A DNA stretch of 64,000 nucleotides from Acidipropionibacterium jensenii DSM 20535 (GCF_000425285.1 NZ_AUDD01000011.1:37851-101850); one strand, 5' to 3'; positions 42,538 to 51,696 are shown, counted from the stretch's first letter. Program-made: numbers and translations. Notes: generated by a model not told the origin, from the sequence alone.

Positions 42538-43706
42538 CGTCCGGCCTCCGATCGGGCGGCCAGACGTCTCAGCAGTCCGAGGGCGTCGACCGCGGTGGCG
42601 GGCGCGACGTCGCCGTCATGGCGTCCGGGACCCGCCAGGTCGGCGAGCTCCTGGGCGGCGCCGCCTGCCCAGCCCGGCAGGTCCATCCCGGCGAGGTCGT
42701 CGTCATCGGGCAGGACGGTGAGGTCGTTGCGGTCCTCGCTGGGTTCGAGGCTGGCGAAACTGTCCGACTGATCCTGCAGCAGCGCCTCCAGCCGGGCGTT
42801 CTGGGTGACGGTCAGGCCGCCGTGGAGGTCGTAGCGGATGATGGTGTGGGTCGGGTCGTCGAACCCGGCGAGCTCGGACGCCAGCGCGTCGATGTCCTCA
42901 TCGGTGGACATCGGGCGACTCACCCTGGCGTGCAGCCAGATGCCCACCGGAAACGGGGTGGCGCTCACCCGGCCGTCGGCGATCTCGATGACGTCGACGC
43001 TGCCCTTGCCGGGATCGCTGAATCGCGTCGTCTCCTGGGTGCCGGAGTAGCGGATCGGCGCATCCGGGCTCTCGGGCCAGCGGATGTGACGGTCGCCGAG
43101 GGCGACGTAGCTGATCGCGCCGCGGGCGATGGCCGCGTCCAGGGCTGGCCGGTCGATGAGCACTCCCTCGACGTCCTGGCCTGACAGCCCGGGCAACTGT
43201 CCGTGGGCGACCAGCACCCGGGTGGTGCCGTCGTCGGTCAGCCCGGCGACCACCGGTCCCACCGGATCGCTGGAGGGATGACGCGACAGCAATGGGACGC
43301 CGATCACCTGGACCCCGTCGGCGGCGTCGATGGGTTTGGAGTCGCGCAGCACCGTGACGTTGTCGGGGCAGGCCTGGGTGAAGTCGGGCCGGTCCCAGAT
43401 GCAGCCGGGTTCCAGGGAGTCGTGGTTGCCCGGCAGCAGGTAGACCGGCAGGGCGATCGAGGCCATCGCCCGGCAGGTCCGGGTGATCACCTGCCGGGAG
43501 ACGTTCTGGGTCTCGAAGACGTCGCCGGCGACCACCACGAAGGCGCAGCCCTGGGCCCGGGCCAGGTCGCCGATCCGGCGCACCGCGTCGATCCGGTCAG
43601 AGGTGAACCGGGCCTGTGGGTCGTCGTCTCCGCCGTGACGGCGCGCCAGGTAGTGGCGGGTCATGCCGAGCTGCCAGTCGGACGTGTGCAGGAACTTCAC
43701 CATCAT
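42534..43706 (-). CDS. SbcD/Mre11-like metallophosphoesterase nuclease
   Basis: A 390-residue exonuclease subunit. Phosphoesterase motifs are in order: KFLHTSDWQLG (Asp-x-His variant), VVVAGDVFE, LLPGNHDS and VLVAHGQLPG, then ALGDRHI. It would form a complex with the SbcC-like ATPase encoded next (ATGA overlap). There are two adjacent ATG codons at 43706 and 43703, four and seven bases after AGGAGG; the second has the better spacing. The C-terminal 80 residues are Asp-rich and lower in complexity. A hexanucleotide microsatellite lies 55 bp upstream. Confidence 0.9.
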   Translation of the reverse strand: MMVKFLHTSDWQLGMTRHYLARRHGGDDDPQARFTSDRIDAVRRIGDLARAQGCAFVVVAGDVFETQNVSRQVITRTCRAMASIALPVYLLPGNHDSLEPGCIWDRPDFTQACPDNVTVLRDSKPIDAADGVQVIGVPLLSRHPSSDPVGPVVAGLTDDGTTRVLVAHGQLPGLSGQDVEGVLIDRPALDAAIARGAISYVALGDRHIRWPESPDAPIRYSGTQETTRFSDPGKGSVDVIEIADGRVSATPFPVGIWLHARVSRPMSTDEDIDALASELAGFDDPTHTIIRYDLHGGLTVTQNARLEALLQDQSDSFASLEPSEDRNDLTVLPDDDDLAGMDLPGWAGGAAQELADLAGPGRHDGDVAPATAVDALGLLRRLAARSEAGR

Positions 43707-43759
43707 CGGGCCTCCTGAATGGGGTCAGAGCTCACTCTAGAGAGAGGGTCTGACAGTGT

Positions 43760-43802
<43 letters not shown>

Positions 43803-44000
43803 GTCGTGGTGCCGCTGTGTCGTGGTGCCGCTGTGTCCAGGTGTCCCTCTTGTTGTGCGCTTCCCTGTTGTGTCCCTCCTGCTGTGTCCCTCCCGAGGTG
43901 GCGACTTTCCTGCATTCGTGGGTGTGGGAGGTGGAACTGGGGGAATCGCACATGAGCGCGAGCAGCAGCAGGCCTGGTGACTCCCTGAGCATCCGATGAG

Positions 44001-44078
44001 GTGAACATTTCACTCGCTGAACGAGGTGCGGAGCGACGGCAGCGTCGAGATCTGCACTTTGGCGAGTGAAACGTTCAC
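44001..44078. repeat. Long-range inverted repeat
   Basis: GTGAACATTTCACTCGC at 44001-44017 is matched by GCGAGTGAAACGTTCAC at 44062-44078 with one mismatch, 44 bp apart. Each arm contains a GTGAA..TTCAC core, so each could also be a protein-binding site. Confidence 0.6.
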
Positions 44079-44233
44079 TTCTTCCATGTCATGTTGCCCA
44101 GAACCGTGCTGGAGAGGGCTCTTCGGCACGGATGCAGGGAAATGGCTGGGACGGGTGCAGGGAAACTGCCGTGGGTGGAGCGGAGAAGCGGCACGAATGC
44201 AGGGAAACTGTTGGGACAGGTGCAGGAGGAAGG

Positions 44234-44301
44234 ACGGATGCAGGCAAAAGGCACGGATGCAGTGGAGCTCCACTGCATCCGTGCCTTTTGCCTGCATCCG
44301 T
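44234..44301. repeat. 68-bp perfect palindrome, family A
   Basis: The arms 44234-44267 and 44268-44301 are exactly complementary. Each arm has CGGATGCAG twice, separated by GCAAAAGGCA, and the centre is GTGGAG|CTCCAC. It lies in gene-free DNA. Confidence 0.95.
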
Positions 44302-44556
44302 GGATGGGGGCGCCGAACGGGCCGGCGTGACCGGTGCACGGCCAGACCTGGTCCTCACCCGGCCGAACGCGGTCAGCGGCTCGATGGAGTCTGGTGGAGA
44401 TTCCCGCGGAACCTCGGCCAGTGACCCAACTGAAGCCGGGAGGGGCGGTCGCCACCCAGCTGAAGCCGGGCCCCACCCAGCTGAAGCCGGGCCCCAGCCG
44501 GATCCCGGCCGGCCCCAGCCGGAGCCGGGCGGGGCCCCCAGCCGAAAAAGACGACC

Positions 44557-45102
44557 TCAGGCCTGCTTGATCGCGCTGACCTCGAGCTCCAGGGTGACGT
44601 CGTCGCTGACCAGCACACCACCGGTCTCCAGGGCGGCGTTCCAGGTGATCCCGAAGTCCTTGCGGGAGATCTTGACCTTGCCCTCGAAGCCGACACGGAT
44701 GTTACCGAAGGGGTCCTTGGCCTCGCCGTCGAACTCGAAGGGGATGGTGACCGGCTTGGTGATGCCCTTGATCGTGAGGTCACCGGTGAGCTCCAGGTCG
44801 TCGCCCTTCACGGCCGCCGAGGTGGAGGCGAAGGTGATCTTGGGGAACTTGTCGGTCTCCAGGAAGTCGCCGGACTTGATGTGGGCGTCGCGGTCGGCGA
44901 CACCGGTGGTGAAGGAGTCGGTCGCAATGCTGACCGCGACCTTCGCCGACGAGGGGTCGGAGCCGTTGCCGGAGGCGGTGCCCTCGAAGTCGGTGAAGGA
45001 GCCGCGCACCTTGGTCACCATGGCGTGACGGGTCACGAAGCCGAGGCGGGTGTGGGCGGGGTCGAGGACGTAGGTGCCGTTGAGGTCGCTGAGGTTGGTC
45101 AT
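44557..45102 (-). CDS. YceI-family lipid/isoprenoid-binding protein
   Basis: A 181-residue beta-barrel protein with no signal peptide, so cytoplasmic here. Family landmarks: GTYVLDPAHTRLGFVTRHAMVTKVRGSF, SFTTGVADRDAHIKSGDFLETDKFP, GDLTIKGITKPVTIPFEF and RKDFGITWN. YceI proteins bind polyisoprenoid or long-chain molecules, and are often induced by stress. The ATG at 45102 follows GGGAGA. A divergent MarR regulator begins 134 bp away, and a palindrome sits between them, so local repression is likely. Confidence 0.93.
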   Translation of the reverse strand: MTNLSDLNGTYVLDPAHTRLGFVTRHAMVTKVRGSFTDFEGTASGNGSDPSSAKVAVSIATDSFTTGVADRDAHIKSGDFLETDKFPKITFASTSAAVKGDDLELTGDLTIKGITKPVTIPFEFDGEAKDPFGNIRVGFEGKVKISRKDFGITWNAALETGGVLVSDDVTLELEVSAIKQA

Positions 45103-45138
45103 TGCAAGTCTCCCTGAGTGGAACACATGAGATGGAGT

Positions 45139-45185
45139 GGTTGACGCGTCACCAATAGTGACGCACACTGTGTGACATGTCAACC
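45139..45185. promoter_or_regulatory. Nested palindromes in the yceI/marR divergent promoter
   Basis: GCGTCAC-CAATA-GTGACGC (45146-45164) is a perfect inverted repeat. It lies inside an outer GGTTGAC (45139-45145) / GTCAACC (45179-45185), with CACACTGTGTG between. Such symmetry between a MarR gene and its neighbour is typical of a MarR operator. Confidence 0.6.
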
Positions 45186-45236
45186 AGTGAGACCGGGAAT
45201 TATTCCGCTGCCCCTCCCCGGGGGAGGATGAGCGAC

Positions 45237-45716
45237 ATGACTGAGGACACCCCGTGGCTCGACGACCATCAGCAGCGCGTGTGGAGACTCTGGCTCGACG
45301 TCACCAATGGACTCCCGGTCCTGCTGAACCGCCAACTCGCCCGCGACACCGATCTGTCCCTCCAGGACTTCGAGGTGCTGGTCTGCCTCTCGGAGACCGA
45401 GGGCCACGCCATGCGCGTGGTGGCACTGGCCGACGCCATGCACTGGGAGCGCTCGCGGCTGTCCCACCAGCTCACCCGGATGGAGAAGCGCGGCCAGGTC
45501 CGCCGCGAGTCCTGCTGCACCGACGGCCGCGGGCAGCTCGTCCGGCTCTCCGACAAGGGGTGGGACGCCGTCGTCGCGGCCGCTCCCGGCCATGCTGGTC
45601 TGGTCCGCCGGGTGGTCTTCGGAGGCCTGGACATGGATCATCTCGACGAGTTGGAGCAGATTCTCAACCACATCCGGGACAGTCTGGTCAAGGAGCGGGA
45701 GGCCCTGGAGTCCTGA
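45237..45716 (+). CDS. MarR-family transcriptional regulator
   Basis: A 159-residue winged-helix regulator. The DNA-binding part reads LSLQDFEVLVCLSETEGHAMRVVALADAM then SRLSHQLTRMEKRGQVRRESCCTDGRGQLVRLSDKG, with the wing carrying the conserved Asp-x-Arg (DGRG). A Cys pair in ESCCTD could sense oxidants, which is speculation. The ATG at 45237 has GGGGAGG nine bases upstream; alternatives at 45177 and 45228 are less well placed. It is divergent from yceI and probably represses it and itself. Confidence 0.92.
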   Translation: MTEDTPWLDDHQQRVWRLWLDVTNGLPVLLNRQLARDTDLSLQDFEVLVCLSETEGHAMRVVALADAMHWERSRLSHQLTRMEKRGQVRRESCCTDGRGQLVRLSDKGWDAVVAAAPGHAGLVRRVVFGGLDMDHLDELEQILNHIRDSLVKEREALES

Positions 45717-45983
45717 CAGCTCGGCGCCTCGGCCCGACGCCCTCGGATGTGCGACGCGAGAAGCGAGGGAACGGCTGAGACCAGTCCCCGTGTCCGGTGC
45801 CCATGGTCGGGGGCACACCGCGACACGCCGTAGGGCTGCTGCCGCGCGCGGCGTCCCGTCGCGGCGACCAGGAAGTGCGGACTCCCACGTCCCCGGCGTC
45901 CCACGCTCTGAGTCGACCGAGGACCACAGCGTCCGGCGGAATAGGCTCAGTGGTTGGAAATTCGTCGTGCCAAAGGAGCTCAC

Positions 45984-47450
45984 GTGTCGAGCAGTTCCAG
46001 CCACTCGCAGGCATCCGGGGGTCAACGGGGGACCGCCCCCGCACCCAGGATGAAGGGCCGTCATCTGGTGATGATGAGCCTCGGCAGCGCCATCGGCACC
46101 GGCCTCTTCCTGGGTTCCGGCAAGGGCATCGCCGCCGCCGGACCGTCGGTGCTGGTCGCCTACGTGGTCGCCGGCCTGGTGGTCATCGCCATCATGCGGA
46201 TGCTCGGCGAGATGGTCGCCGCCCACCCCGACTCCGGAGCCTTCTCCGTCTACACCTCCCGCGCCATGGGACCGGCCGCCGGATTCGCGATGGGCTGGGT
46301 CTGGTGGGTCGAGCTGGCCGTCGTGGTGGCCGCCGAGGGCACCGCCGCCGCACAGATCTTCCTGGCTGCCTGGCCGATCGCCCCCGACTGGCTGCTCACC
46401 CTCGTCTTCATGGTGGTGCTCACCGTCATCAACCTGCTGGGGGTCGACAAGTTCGGCGAGTTCGAGTTCTGGTTCGCCCTCATCAAGGTCGCCGCGGTGG
46501 TCGGCTTTCTGGTGGTCGGCGTCCTGCTGCTGTGCGGGGTGCTGCCCACCCCGGCCCCCGGCCTGTCGAACTTCCTGCACCACGGCGGGTTCATGCCCAA
46601 CGGCTGGCCCGGAGTGGCCACCGGCCTGCTCATCGTCATCTTCGCCTTCGGCGGCATCGAGATCGTCGCGGTCGCCGCCGCCGAGACCGAGAACCCCCGC
46701 AAGCACATCGGCAAGGCCATCAACACCATCATCTGGCGGATCCTGATCTTCTACATGGGGTCGGTGGCCATCATGGTCTTCGCCCTGCCCTGGGACGATC
46801 CCAAGCTCGCCAGCTCCCCCTTCGTCGCGGTGCTGTCGCTGGCCCGGATCCCCGGCGCCGACGCCGTGCTGACCCTCATCATCGTGCTGGCCATCCTCAG
46901 CTCCCTCAACGCCAACCTGTACGGCGACTCGCGGATGCTCGGCTCGCTGGCCCAGCGCGGGATGGCTCCGCAGTTCATGATGCGCAAGGGACGCCGCAAC
47001 GTCCCGGTCGCCGCCGTGCTGTCAAGTGTCGCCTTCGGCTACGTGTGCGTCGTCCTCACCTACATCTGGGGCGCCAAGGTGCTCGACCTGCTGCTCAACA
47101 TCGTGGGCTCCACGATCATCGTCACCTACCTGTTCACCATCTCCTCGCAGATCATCCTGAGACGCCGCGCCGAGCGGACCGGTGAGAAGCTCCCCTTCAA
47201 GATGTGGGGCTACCCCTACCTGTCCTGGCTCACCCTGGCGGTGCTGATCGGGATCATCGGCCTGGGGATGACCGACCCCGGTGTCCGCGCCCAGATCCTG
47301 GCCACCTTCGGGCTGACCCTGGTGCTCTTCCTGATCGGCATCGCCCGGACCCGTCGGCTCGGCGAGGACCCGTTCCGTCCCTCCGAGACGCCGTCGAGCC
47401 CCGACGACTCCACCGATCCGGCCGATCAGCAGACCGTCGACCACGCCTGA
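45984..47450 (+). CDS. Amino-acid permease, APC superfamily (AAT family)
   Basis: A 488-residue protein with twelve helices. The helix-1 signature is HLVMMSLGSAIGTGLFLGSGKGIAAAGPSV. Helix 3 begins MRMLGEMVAAHPDSGAFSVY, and later come FAFGGIEIVAVAAAETENPRK and SSLNANLYGDSRML. These are typical of the proton-driven AAT group (GABA, proline, aromatic amino acids, D-Ser/D-Ala/Gly). The start is GTG at 45984, six bases after AAAGGAG. The short acidic C-terminal tail is disordered. TAGGCT near 45945 could be a -10 box. Confidence 0.93.
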   Translation: MSSSSSHSQASGGQRGTAPAPRMKGRHLVMMSLGSAIGTGLFLGSGKGIAAAGPSVLVAYVVAGLVVIAIMRMLGEMVAAHPDSGAFSVYTSRAMGPAAGFAMGWVWWVELAVVVAAEGTAAAQIFLAAWPIAPDWLLTLVFMVVLTVINLLGVDKFGEFEFWFALIKVAAVVGFLVVGVLLLCGVLPTPAPGLSNFLHHGGFMPNGWPGVATGLLIVIFAFGGIEIVAVAAAETENPRKHIGKAINTIIWRILIFYMGSVAIMVFALPWDDPKLASSPFVAVLSLARIPGADAVLTLIIVLAILSSLNANLYGDSRMLGSLAQRGMAPQFMMRKGRRNVPVAAVLSSVAFGYVCVVLTYIWGAKVLDLLLNIVGSTIIVTYLFTISSQIILRRRAERTGEKLPFKMWGYPYLSWLTLAVLIGIIGLGMTDPGVRAQILATFGLTLVLFLIGIARTRRLGEDPFRPSETPSSPDDSTDPADQQTVDHA

Positions 47451-47470
47451 ACCGGCCCCGGGAGCGGCGA

Positions 47471-47476
47471 TAGTGT
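47471..47476 (+). promoter_or_regulatory. Probable -10 box for a leaderless transcript
   Basis: TAGTGT lies six bases before the ATG of the hydroxyacid dehydrogenase gene, and no ribosome-binding site is present. Confidence 0.4.
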
Positions 47477-47482
47477 GGCCCT

Positions 47483-48445
47483 ATGGCCAGGATCATTGTC
47501 ACTGCTCCTCAGATGCCCGAAGCTCTCGATCGGCTCAGCGACCACGATGTGGTGGGCGGGGACCACTTCATGGACCGTGCGGAGTTGGAGTCCCTCATCG
47601 GTGACGCCGACGCCCTGCTGACCTCCCTGTCGGACCCGCTGGACGCCGAGATGCTCGCCCGCGCCAACCGACTGAAGGTCATCGGGCAGTGCGCCGCCGG
47701 GTTCAACAACATCGATCTGGACGCCGCCACCGCCCGCGGGATCGTCGTGACGACCACTCCGGGGGTCCTCCACGAGGCCACCGCCGATCTCGCCTTCGGG
47801 CTGATGCTCATGGTCACCCGACGGCTCGGCGAGGCCGAGCGCCTGGTGAGGGCGGGAACACCCTGGCGATACGACCACACCTTCATGCTGGGGGCCGGTC
47901 TCCAGGGCGCCACCCTCGGCATCGTCGGTCTCGGCCAGATCGGCGAGGCGATGGCCCGGCGCGGGGCCGCCTTCGGGATGGACGTCGTCTACGACGCCCG
48001 CCACGACCACGACGTCTCGGCCATCGACGCCGTCAACCCGCACACCGCGGCGACCCGCCGGGTCGATCTCCAGGAGCTGCTGGCGGTCTCCGACGTGGTC
48101 TCCCTGCACTGCCCGCTCACCCCCCGGACGGCCCACCTCATCGACGCCGATGCGCTGGCGACGATGAAGGACAGCGCCTTCCTCATCAACACCGCCCGCG
48201 GCGGCTGTGTCGACGAGGCGGCCCTGGCCCACGCCCTGCAGACCGGCCAGATCGCCGGCGCCGGGCTGGACGTCTACGAGCACGAGCCCACGATCACCCC
48301 GGCCCTTCTCGAGATGGACAATGTGGTGGCTCTGCCGCACATCGGCTCGGCCACCCGGCAGACCCGCGGGGTGATGAGCGCCCTGGCGGCGCGCAACATC
48401 CTCGAGGTGCTGGCCGGCCGGCCCGCCGAGACCCCGGTCAACTGA
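47483..48445 (+). CDS. D-isomer-specific 2-hydroxyacid dehydrogenase (glyoxylate/hydroxypyruvate reductase type)
   Basis: A 320-residue NAD(P)-dependent oxidoreductase. It shows the Rossmann motif LGIVGLGQIGEAMARRGAAFGMDVVYDAR (about 151-180). The catalytic triad follows: Arg in INTARGGCVDE, Glu in GLDVYEHEP and His in ALPHIGSAT. N-terminal substrate-loop LKVIGQCAAGFNNIDLDAA fits the glyoxylate reductase branch. It would reduce glyoxylate or a similar 2-oxoacid to the D-hydroxyacid. It looks leaderless. Confidence 0.92.
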   Translation: MARIIVTAPQMPEALDRLSDHDVVGGDHFMDRAELESLIGDADALLTSLSDPLDAEMLARANRLKVIGQCAAGFNNIDLDAATARGIVVTTTPGVLHEATADLAFGLMLMVTRRLGEAERLVRAGTPWRYDHTFMLGAGLQGATLGIVGLGQIGEAMARRGAAFGMDVVYDARHDHDVSAIDAVNPHTAATRRVDLQELLAVSDVVSLHCPLTPRTAHLIDADALATMKDSAFLINTARGGCVDEAALAHALQTGQIAGAGLDVYEHEPTITPALLEMDNVVALPHIGSATRQTRGVMSALAARNILEVLAGRPAETPVN

Positions 48446-48479
48446 GTTCTCCATCCCGGGAGTAAACCCGGAACGGCCG

Positions 48480-48509
48480 TATTTACAGCACGAGGAAGTG
48501 CCGTAAATA
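48480..48509. promoter_or_regulatory. Inverted repeat in the glpA upstream region
   Basis: TATTTACAGCAC and GTGCCGTAAATA pair at 11 of 12 positions around a six-base GAGGAA spacer, 34 bp after the dehydrogenase stop. The half GCCGTAAA recurs at about 48530. It is either a terminator for the dehydrogenase gene or an operator for glp. Confidence 0.45.
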
Positions 48510-48631
48510 AAGGCTCCCACGACCAGGACGGCCGTAAACATGCACGGATGTGGCACTCAATGCACGTCCGTGCTATGTGGGTACTGATCCCTGCACATCG
48601 GCAGGAAAGATCGAAGATTCGCCGGAGGATT

Positions 48632-48648
48632 CACTACTCTCTGTAGTG
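48632..48648. promoter_or_regulatory. Palindrome upstream of glpA
   Basis: CACTAC-TCTCT-GTAGTG is a perfect inverted repeat about 70 bp upstream of the glpA start. It could be a repressor site or a leader hairpin. A weaker GCACGGA/TCCGTGC pair spans 48542-48573. Confidence 0.45.
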
Positions 48649-48717
48649 GACTTTGGCAACGGCGCAGGGCAGGTAGCTCGGAGAGTTCGTCCCGGCGCTT
48701 CGGAAGGAGCTTCAAAC

Positions 48718-50343
48718 ATGAGGACCATGGACGCTGACGTCGTCGTCATCGGTGGCGGTGCCACCGGTGCGGGCGTCGTGCGGGACGTCGCGATGCGCGG
48801 GTACTCCGCCGTCCTGCTGGACAAGGCCGACCTCGGCCAGGGCACCACCGGCCGCTATCACGGCCTGCTCCACTCCGGCGGACGCTATGTCGTATCGGAT
48901 CCCGAGTCGGCCACCGAGTGCGCCGAGGAGAACGAGATCGTCACCCGGATCCACGCGGACGCCGTCGAGAAGACCGGCGGCCTGTTCGTCGTCACCCCCG
49001 ACGACCCGATGGAGTTCTCCGACCAGTGGACCGAGGGGGCCACCAAGGCCAAGGTCCCGTGGACCGAGATCAGCGTCGCCGAGGCACTGCGCCGCGAGCC
49101 CCGCCTCAACCCCGGACTCAAGCGCGCCTTCGCCGTCCAGGACGGAACGGTCGACGGCTGGCAGATGGTCTGGGGCGCCGCTCACTCCGCCGAGGACCAC
49201 GGAGCCCAGGTGCTCACCTACACCGAGGTCACCGAGATCATCCGCGAGGGCGACCAGGTGACCGCGGTCGTCGCCCACGACCTCAAGAAGGATGAGCAGG
49301 TCAGGATCTCGACCCGCTTCGTCATCAACACCGCAGGCCCCTGGGCCGGCCGGATCGCCGACCTGGTCGGCTGTCACGACGTCGAGGTGGTGCCCGGTCG
49401 CGGCATCATGATCGCGATGAACCACCGCCTGGTGAACACCGTCGTCAACCGCTGCATCTACCCCGCCGACGGCGACATCCTGGTGCCCGTGCACACGGTC
49501 TCCATCATCGGCACCACCGACGTCAAGGCCGACGATCCGCAGCGCCTGGCGGTCCCCCGCAACGAGGTCCAGCAGATGCTGGACTCCGGCGAGGCCCTCA
49601 TCCCCGGATTCCGCGACTCCCGAGCCGTGCACGCCTGGGCCGGCGCCCGCCCGCTGTTCAAGGACAAGCGGGTCGCCGCCACCGACACCCGGCACATGTC
49701 CCGCGGCATGAGCATCCTCGACCACGGCACCCGCGACGGCGTCAACGGCATCGTCTCGATCATCGGCGGCAAGCTCACCACCTACCGCCTGATGGCCAAG
49801 AACGTCGTCGACGTGATGTGCGAGCAGCTCGGCGACGACCGCCCCTGCACCACCGACAAGGAGGCCGTGCCGGGATCCACCGAGGGCCACACCTACGTCA
49901 TCACGCACCGCCTCCACGACAACGAGGTGGCCCGGGCCAAGCATCTGAAGACCACGCCGAACAAGACGCCCTCGCGCGCCGCGATCGACGACCAGATCAT
50001 CTGCGAGTGCGAGCTGATGAGCCGCAAGATGCTCACCGACCTGCTCGCCGAGCAGCCCGACTCCACCTTCGACGACCTGCGCCGCCAGCTGCGCCTGGGC
50101 ATGGGCCCCTGCCAGGGCGGCTTCTGCTCGATGCGCGCCACCGGCGTCGCCCTTGAGGAGGGCGCTGTCGACGTCGAGCGGGCCACCGGCCTGCTGCGCC
50201 TGTTCCTCAAGAACCGGTGGATCGGCCTGTGGCCCATCCTCTACGGCGAGCAGGTCCGACAGACCGCTCTCGACGACTGGATCTTCCAGGGCACCTTCGA
50301 CGTCGAGCATCTTCCCGTCCCCGAGAGCGAGGTTGAACTGTGA
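48718..50343 (+). CDS. glpA: Anaerobic-type glycerol-3-phosphate dehydrogenase, subunit A (catalytic flavoprotein)
   Basis: Oxidises sn-glycerol-3-phosphate to dihydroxyacetone phosphate and passes electrons to the quinone pool through GlpB and GlpC. The 541-residue protein has FAD-binding VVVIGGGATGAGVVRDVAMRG, then TTGRYHGLLHSGGRYV. A C-terminal Fer2_BFD-type domain carries the [2Fe-2S] cysteines ICECE and GPCQGGFCS (about 425-470). The start at 48718 follows AAGGAGC. Upstream are two palindromes. The next gene overlaps by four bases, so glpABC is one operon. Confidence 0.96.
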   Translation: MRTMDADVVVIGGGATGAGVVRDVAMRGYSAVLLDKADLGQGTTGRYHGLLHSGGRYVVSDPESATECAEENEIVTRIHADAVEKTGGLFVVTPDDPMEFSDQWTEGATKAKVPWTEISVAEALRREPRLNPGLKRAFAVQDGTVDGWQMVWGAAHSAEDHGAQVLTYTEVTEIIREGDQVTAVVAHDLKKDEQVRISTRFVINTAGPWAGRIADLVGCHDVEVVPGRGIMIAMNHRLVNTVVNRCIYPADGDILVPVHTVSIIGTTDVKADDPQRLAVPRNEVQQMLDSGEALIPGFRDSRAVHAWAGARPLFKDKRVAATDTRHMSRGMSILDHGTRDGVNGIVSIIGGKLTTYRLMAKNVVDVMCEQLGDDRPCTTDKEAVPGSTEGHTYVITHRLHDNEVARAKHLKTTPNKTPSRAAIDDQIICECELMSRKMLTDLLAEQPDSTFDDLRRQLRLGMGPCQGGFCSMRATGVALEEGAVDVERATGLLRLFLKNRWIGLWPILYGEQVRQTALDDWIFQGTFDVEHLPVPESEVEL

Positions 50344-51695
50344 CCGCCACAGCCATTACCACCACCGCCAGCTGGGCCGGCGCCCAGCCGCACGTCGTCG
50401 TCATCGGTGCCGGCATCGCCGGGCTCACCGCAGCCCTGCGGCTGCGCCGGGCCGGCGCCCGCGTCACCCAGATCACCAAGGGGCTGGGCGGCATCCAGCT
50501 CGGCCAGGGGTCGATCGACATCCTGGGCTACGCCCCCGAGCGGGTCGAGCGTCCGTTGGACGCCATCGAGGCCTTCACCGCCGCCAACCCCGAGCACCCC
50601 TACGCACGGATCGGGGTCGACGCCGTCCGCGCCGGCGTCGACTTCCTGCGCGAGGCCGCCGGTGAGGACCTGCTGGTCGGCGATCCCGAGCGCAACGTCA
50701 ACCTGCCCACCGCCGTCGGCGCCGTGCGGCCCACCGCTCTGGTGACGCCGACGATGACCGCCGGGGAACTGCACGACGGGCTCAAGCTCGTCATCATCGG
50801 GGTGGCCCAGCTCAAGGACTTCCACCCGATGCTCATCGCCCAGAACCTGGAGCGCACCACGCTGCCGGACGGCGGCAAGGTGTCGGCCCGCGCGGTGATG
50901 ACCGATTTCGAGCCCCGCCAGAACGAGTACGACGCGACCGGGCTCACCTTCGCCCGGGCCCTGGACGACCCGAAGACCCGACGCACCTTCGCCGAGGGGA
51001 TCAAGGGATTCGTCAACGAGGGGGAGACCGTCGGCCTTCCCGCCATCCTCGGCGAGGAGGACCACAAGGCCGCCTTCGCCGAGATCTCCCAGATCATCGG
51101 CGCCCCGGTCTTCGAGATCCCCGCCCTGCCGCCGTGCGTGCCGGGCATGAGGCTCAACGAGGCTCTGGTCAAGGCCGTCAAGGATGCCCGGGTGGAGTTC
51201 ATCCTGGGCACCAAGGTGACTGGTTTCACCGCCGGTCCGGACGGCCGGCTGGCCTCGGTGACCGCCTCCACCGCGGGTCACCGTCGTGAGATCGCGGCCG
51301 ACGCCTTCGTGCTGGCCGCCGGCGGCTTCGAGTCCGGCGCGCTGAAGCTGGACTCCCACGGACACGTCCTGGACACCGTCCTGGGGCTGCCGCTGACCCT
51401 CCCCGAGGGGGTCGACGAGGACCATCTGGTCACCGACAAGTACTGGGGAGTGGCCCAGCCGCTGTTCAAGGTCGGCGTCGCCGTGGACGACTCGATGAAG
51501 GTCGTGGCCGACGGCAAGCCGGTCTACGACAACGTCTACGCCGCTGGTGGCGTGATCGCCGGAGCCACCCGTTGGCAGGAGAAGAGCGGCGAGGGCATCG
51601 CGCTGGGTTCGGCCGTCAAGGCCACCGACGCCATCCTCGCCTCACTGCCGGTCGTTGCCGCGAGCGCGGCGGCCCCGACTGCGGAAAGGAACTGA
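50340..51695 (+). CDS. glpB: Anaerobic-type glycerol-3-phosphate dehydrogenase, subunit B
   Basis: A 451-residue flavoprotein subunit of the GlpABC complex. It has the dinucleotide motif VVVIGAGIAGLTAALRLRRAGA and GGIQLGQGSIDILGY near the N-terminus. The C-terminal VYAAGGVIAGATRWQEKSGEGIALGSA closes the FAD site. It starts with GTG at 50340, overlapping the glpA stop (GTGA). It is thought to help anchor or transfer electrons from GlpA to GlpC. Confidence 0.95.
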   Translation: MTATAITTTASWAGAQPHVVVIGAGIAGLTAALRLRRAGARVTQITKGLGGIQLGQGSIDILGYAPERVERPLDAIEAFTAANPEHPYARIGVDAVRAGVDFLREAAGEDLLVGDPERNVNLPTAVGAVRPTALVTPTMTAGELHDGLKLVIIGVAQLKDFHPMLIAQNLERTTLPDGGKVSARAVMTDFEPRQNEYDATGLTFARALDDPKTRRTFAEGIKGFVNEGETVGLPAILGEEDHKAAFAEISQIIGAPVFEIPALPPCVPGMRLNEALVKAVKDARVEFILGTKVTGFTAGPDGRLASVTASTAGHRREIAADAFVLAAGGFESGALKLDSHGHVLDTVLGLPLTLPEGVDEDHLVTDKYWGVAQPLFKVGVAVDDSMKVVADGKPVYDNVYAAGGVIAGATRWQEKSGEGIALGSAVKATDAILASLPVVAASAAAPTAERN

Positions 51696-51696
51696 A

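Larger units (their letters stand above)
43803..44556. other. Gene-free repeat region between sbcD and the YceI gene
   Basis: No convincing gene is visible on either strand. It holds a 17-bp inverted repeat with one mismatch (44001-44017 and 44062-44078), several degenerate CACGGATGCAGGGAAA units at about 44125-44230, the 68-bp palindrome at 44234-44301, and a 21-bp tandem repeat CACCCAGCTGAAGCCGGGCC at 44453-44494. Confidence 0.7.
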
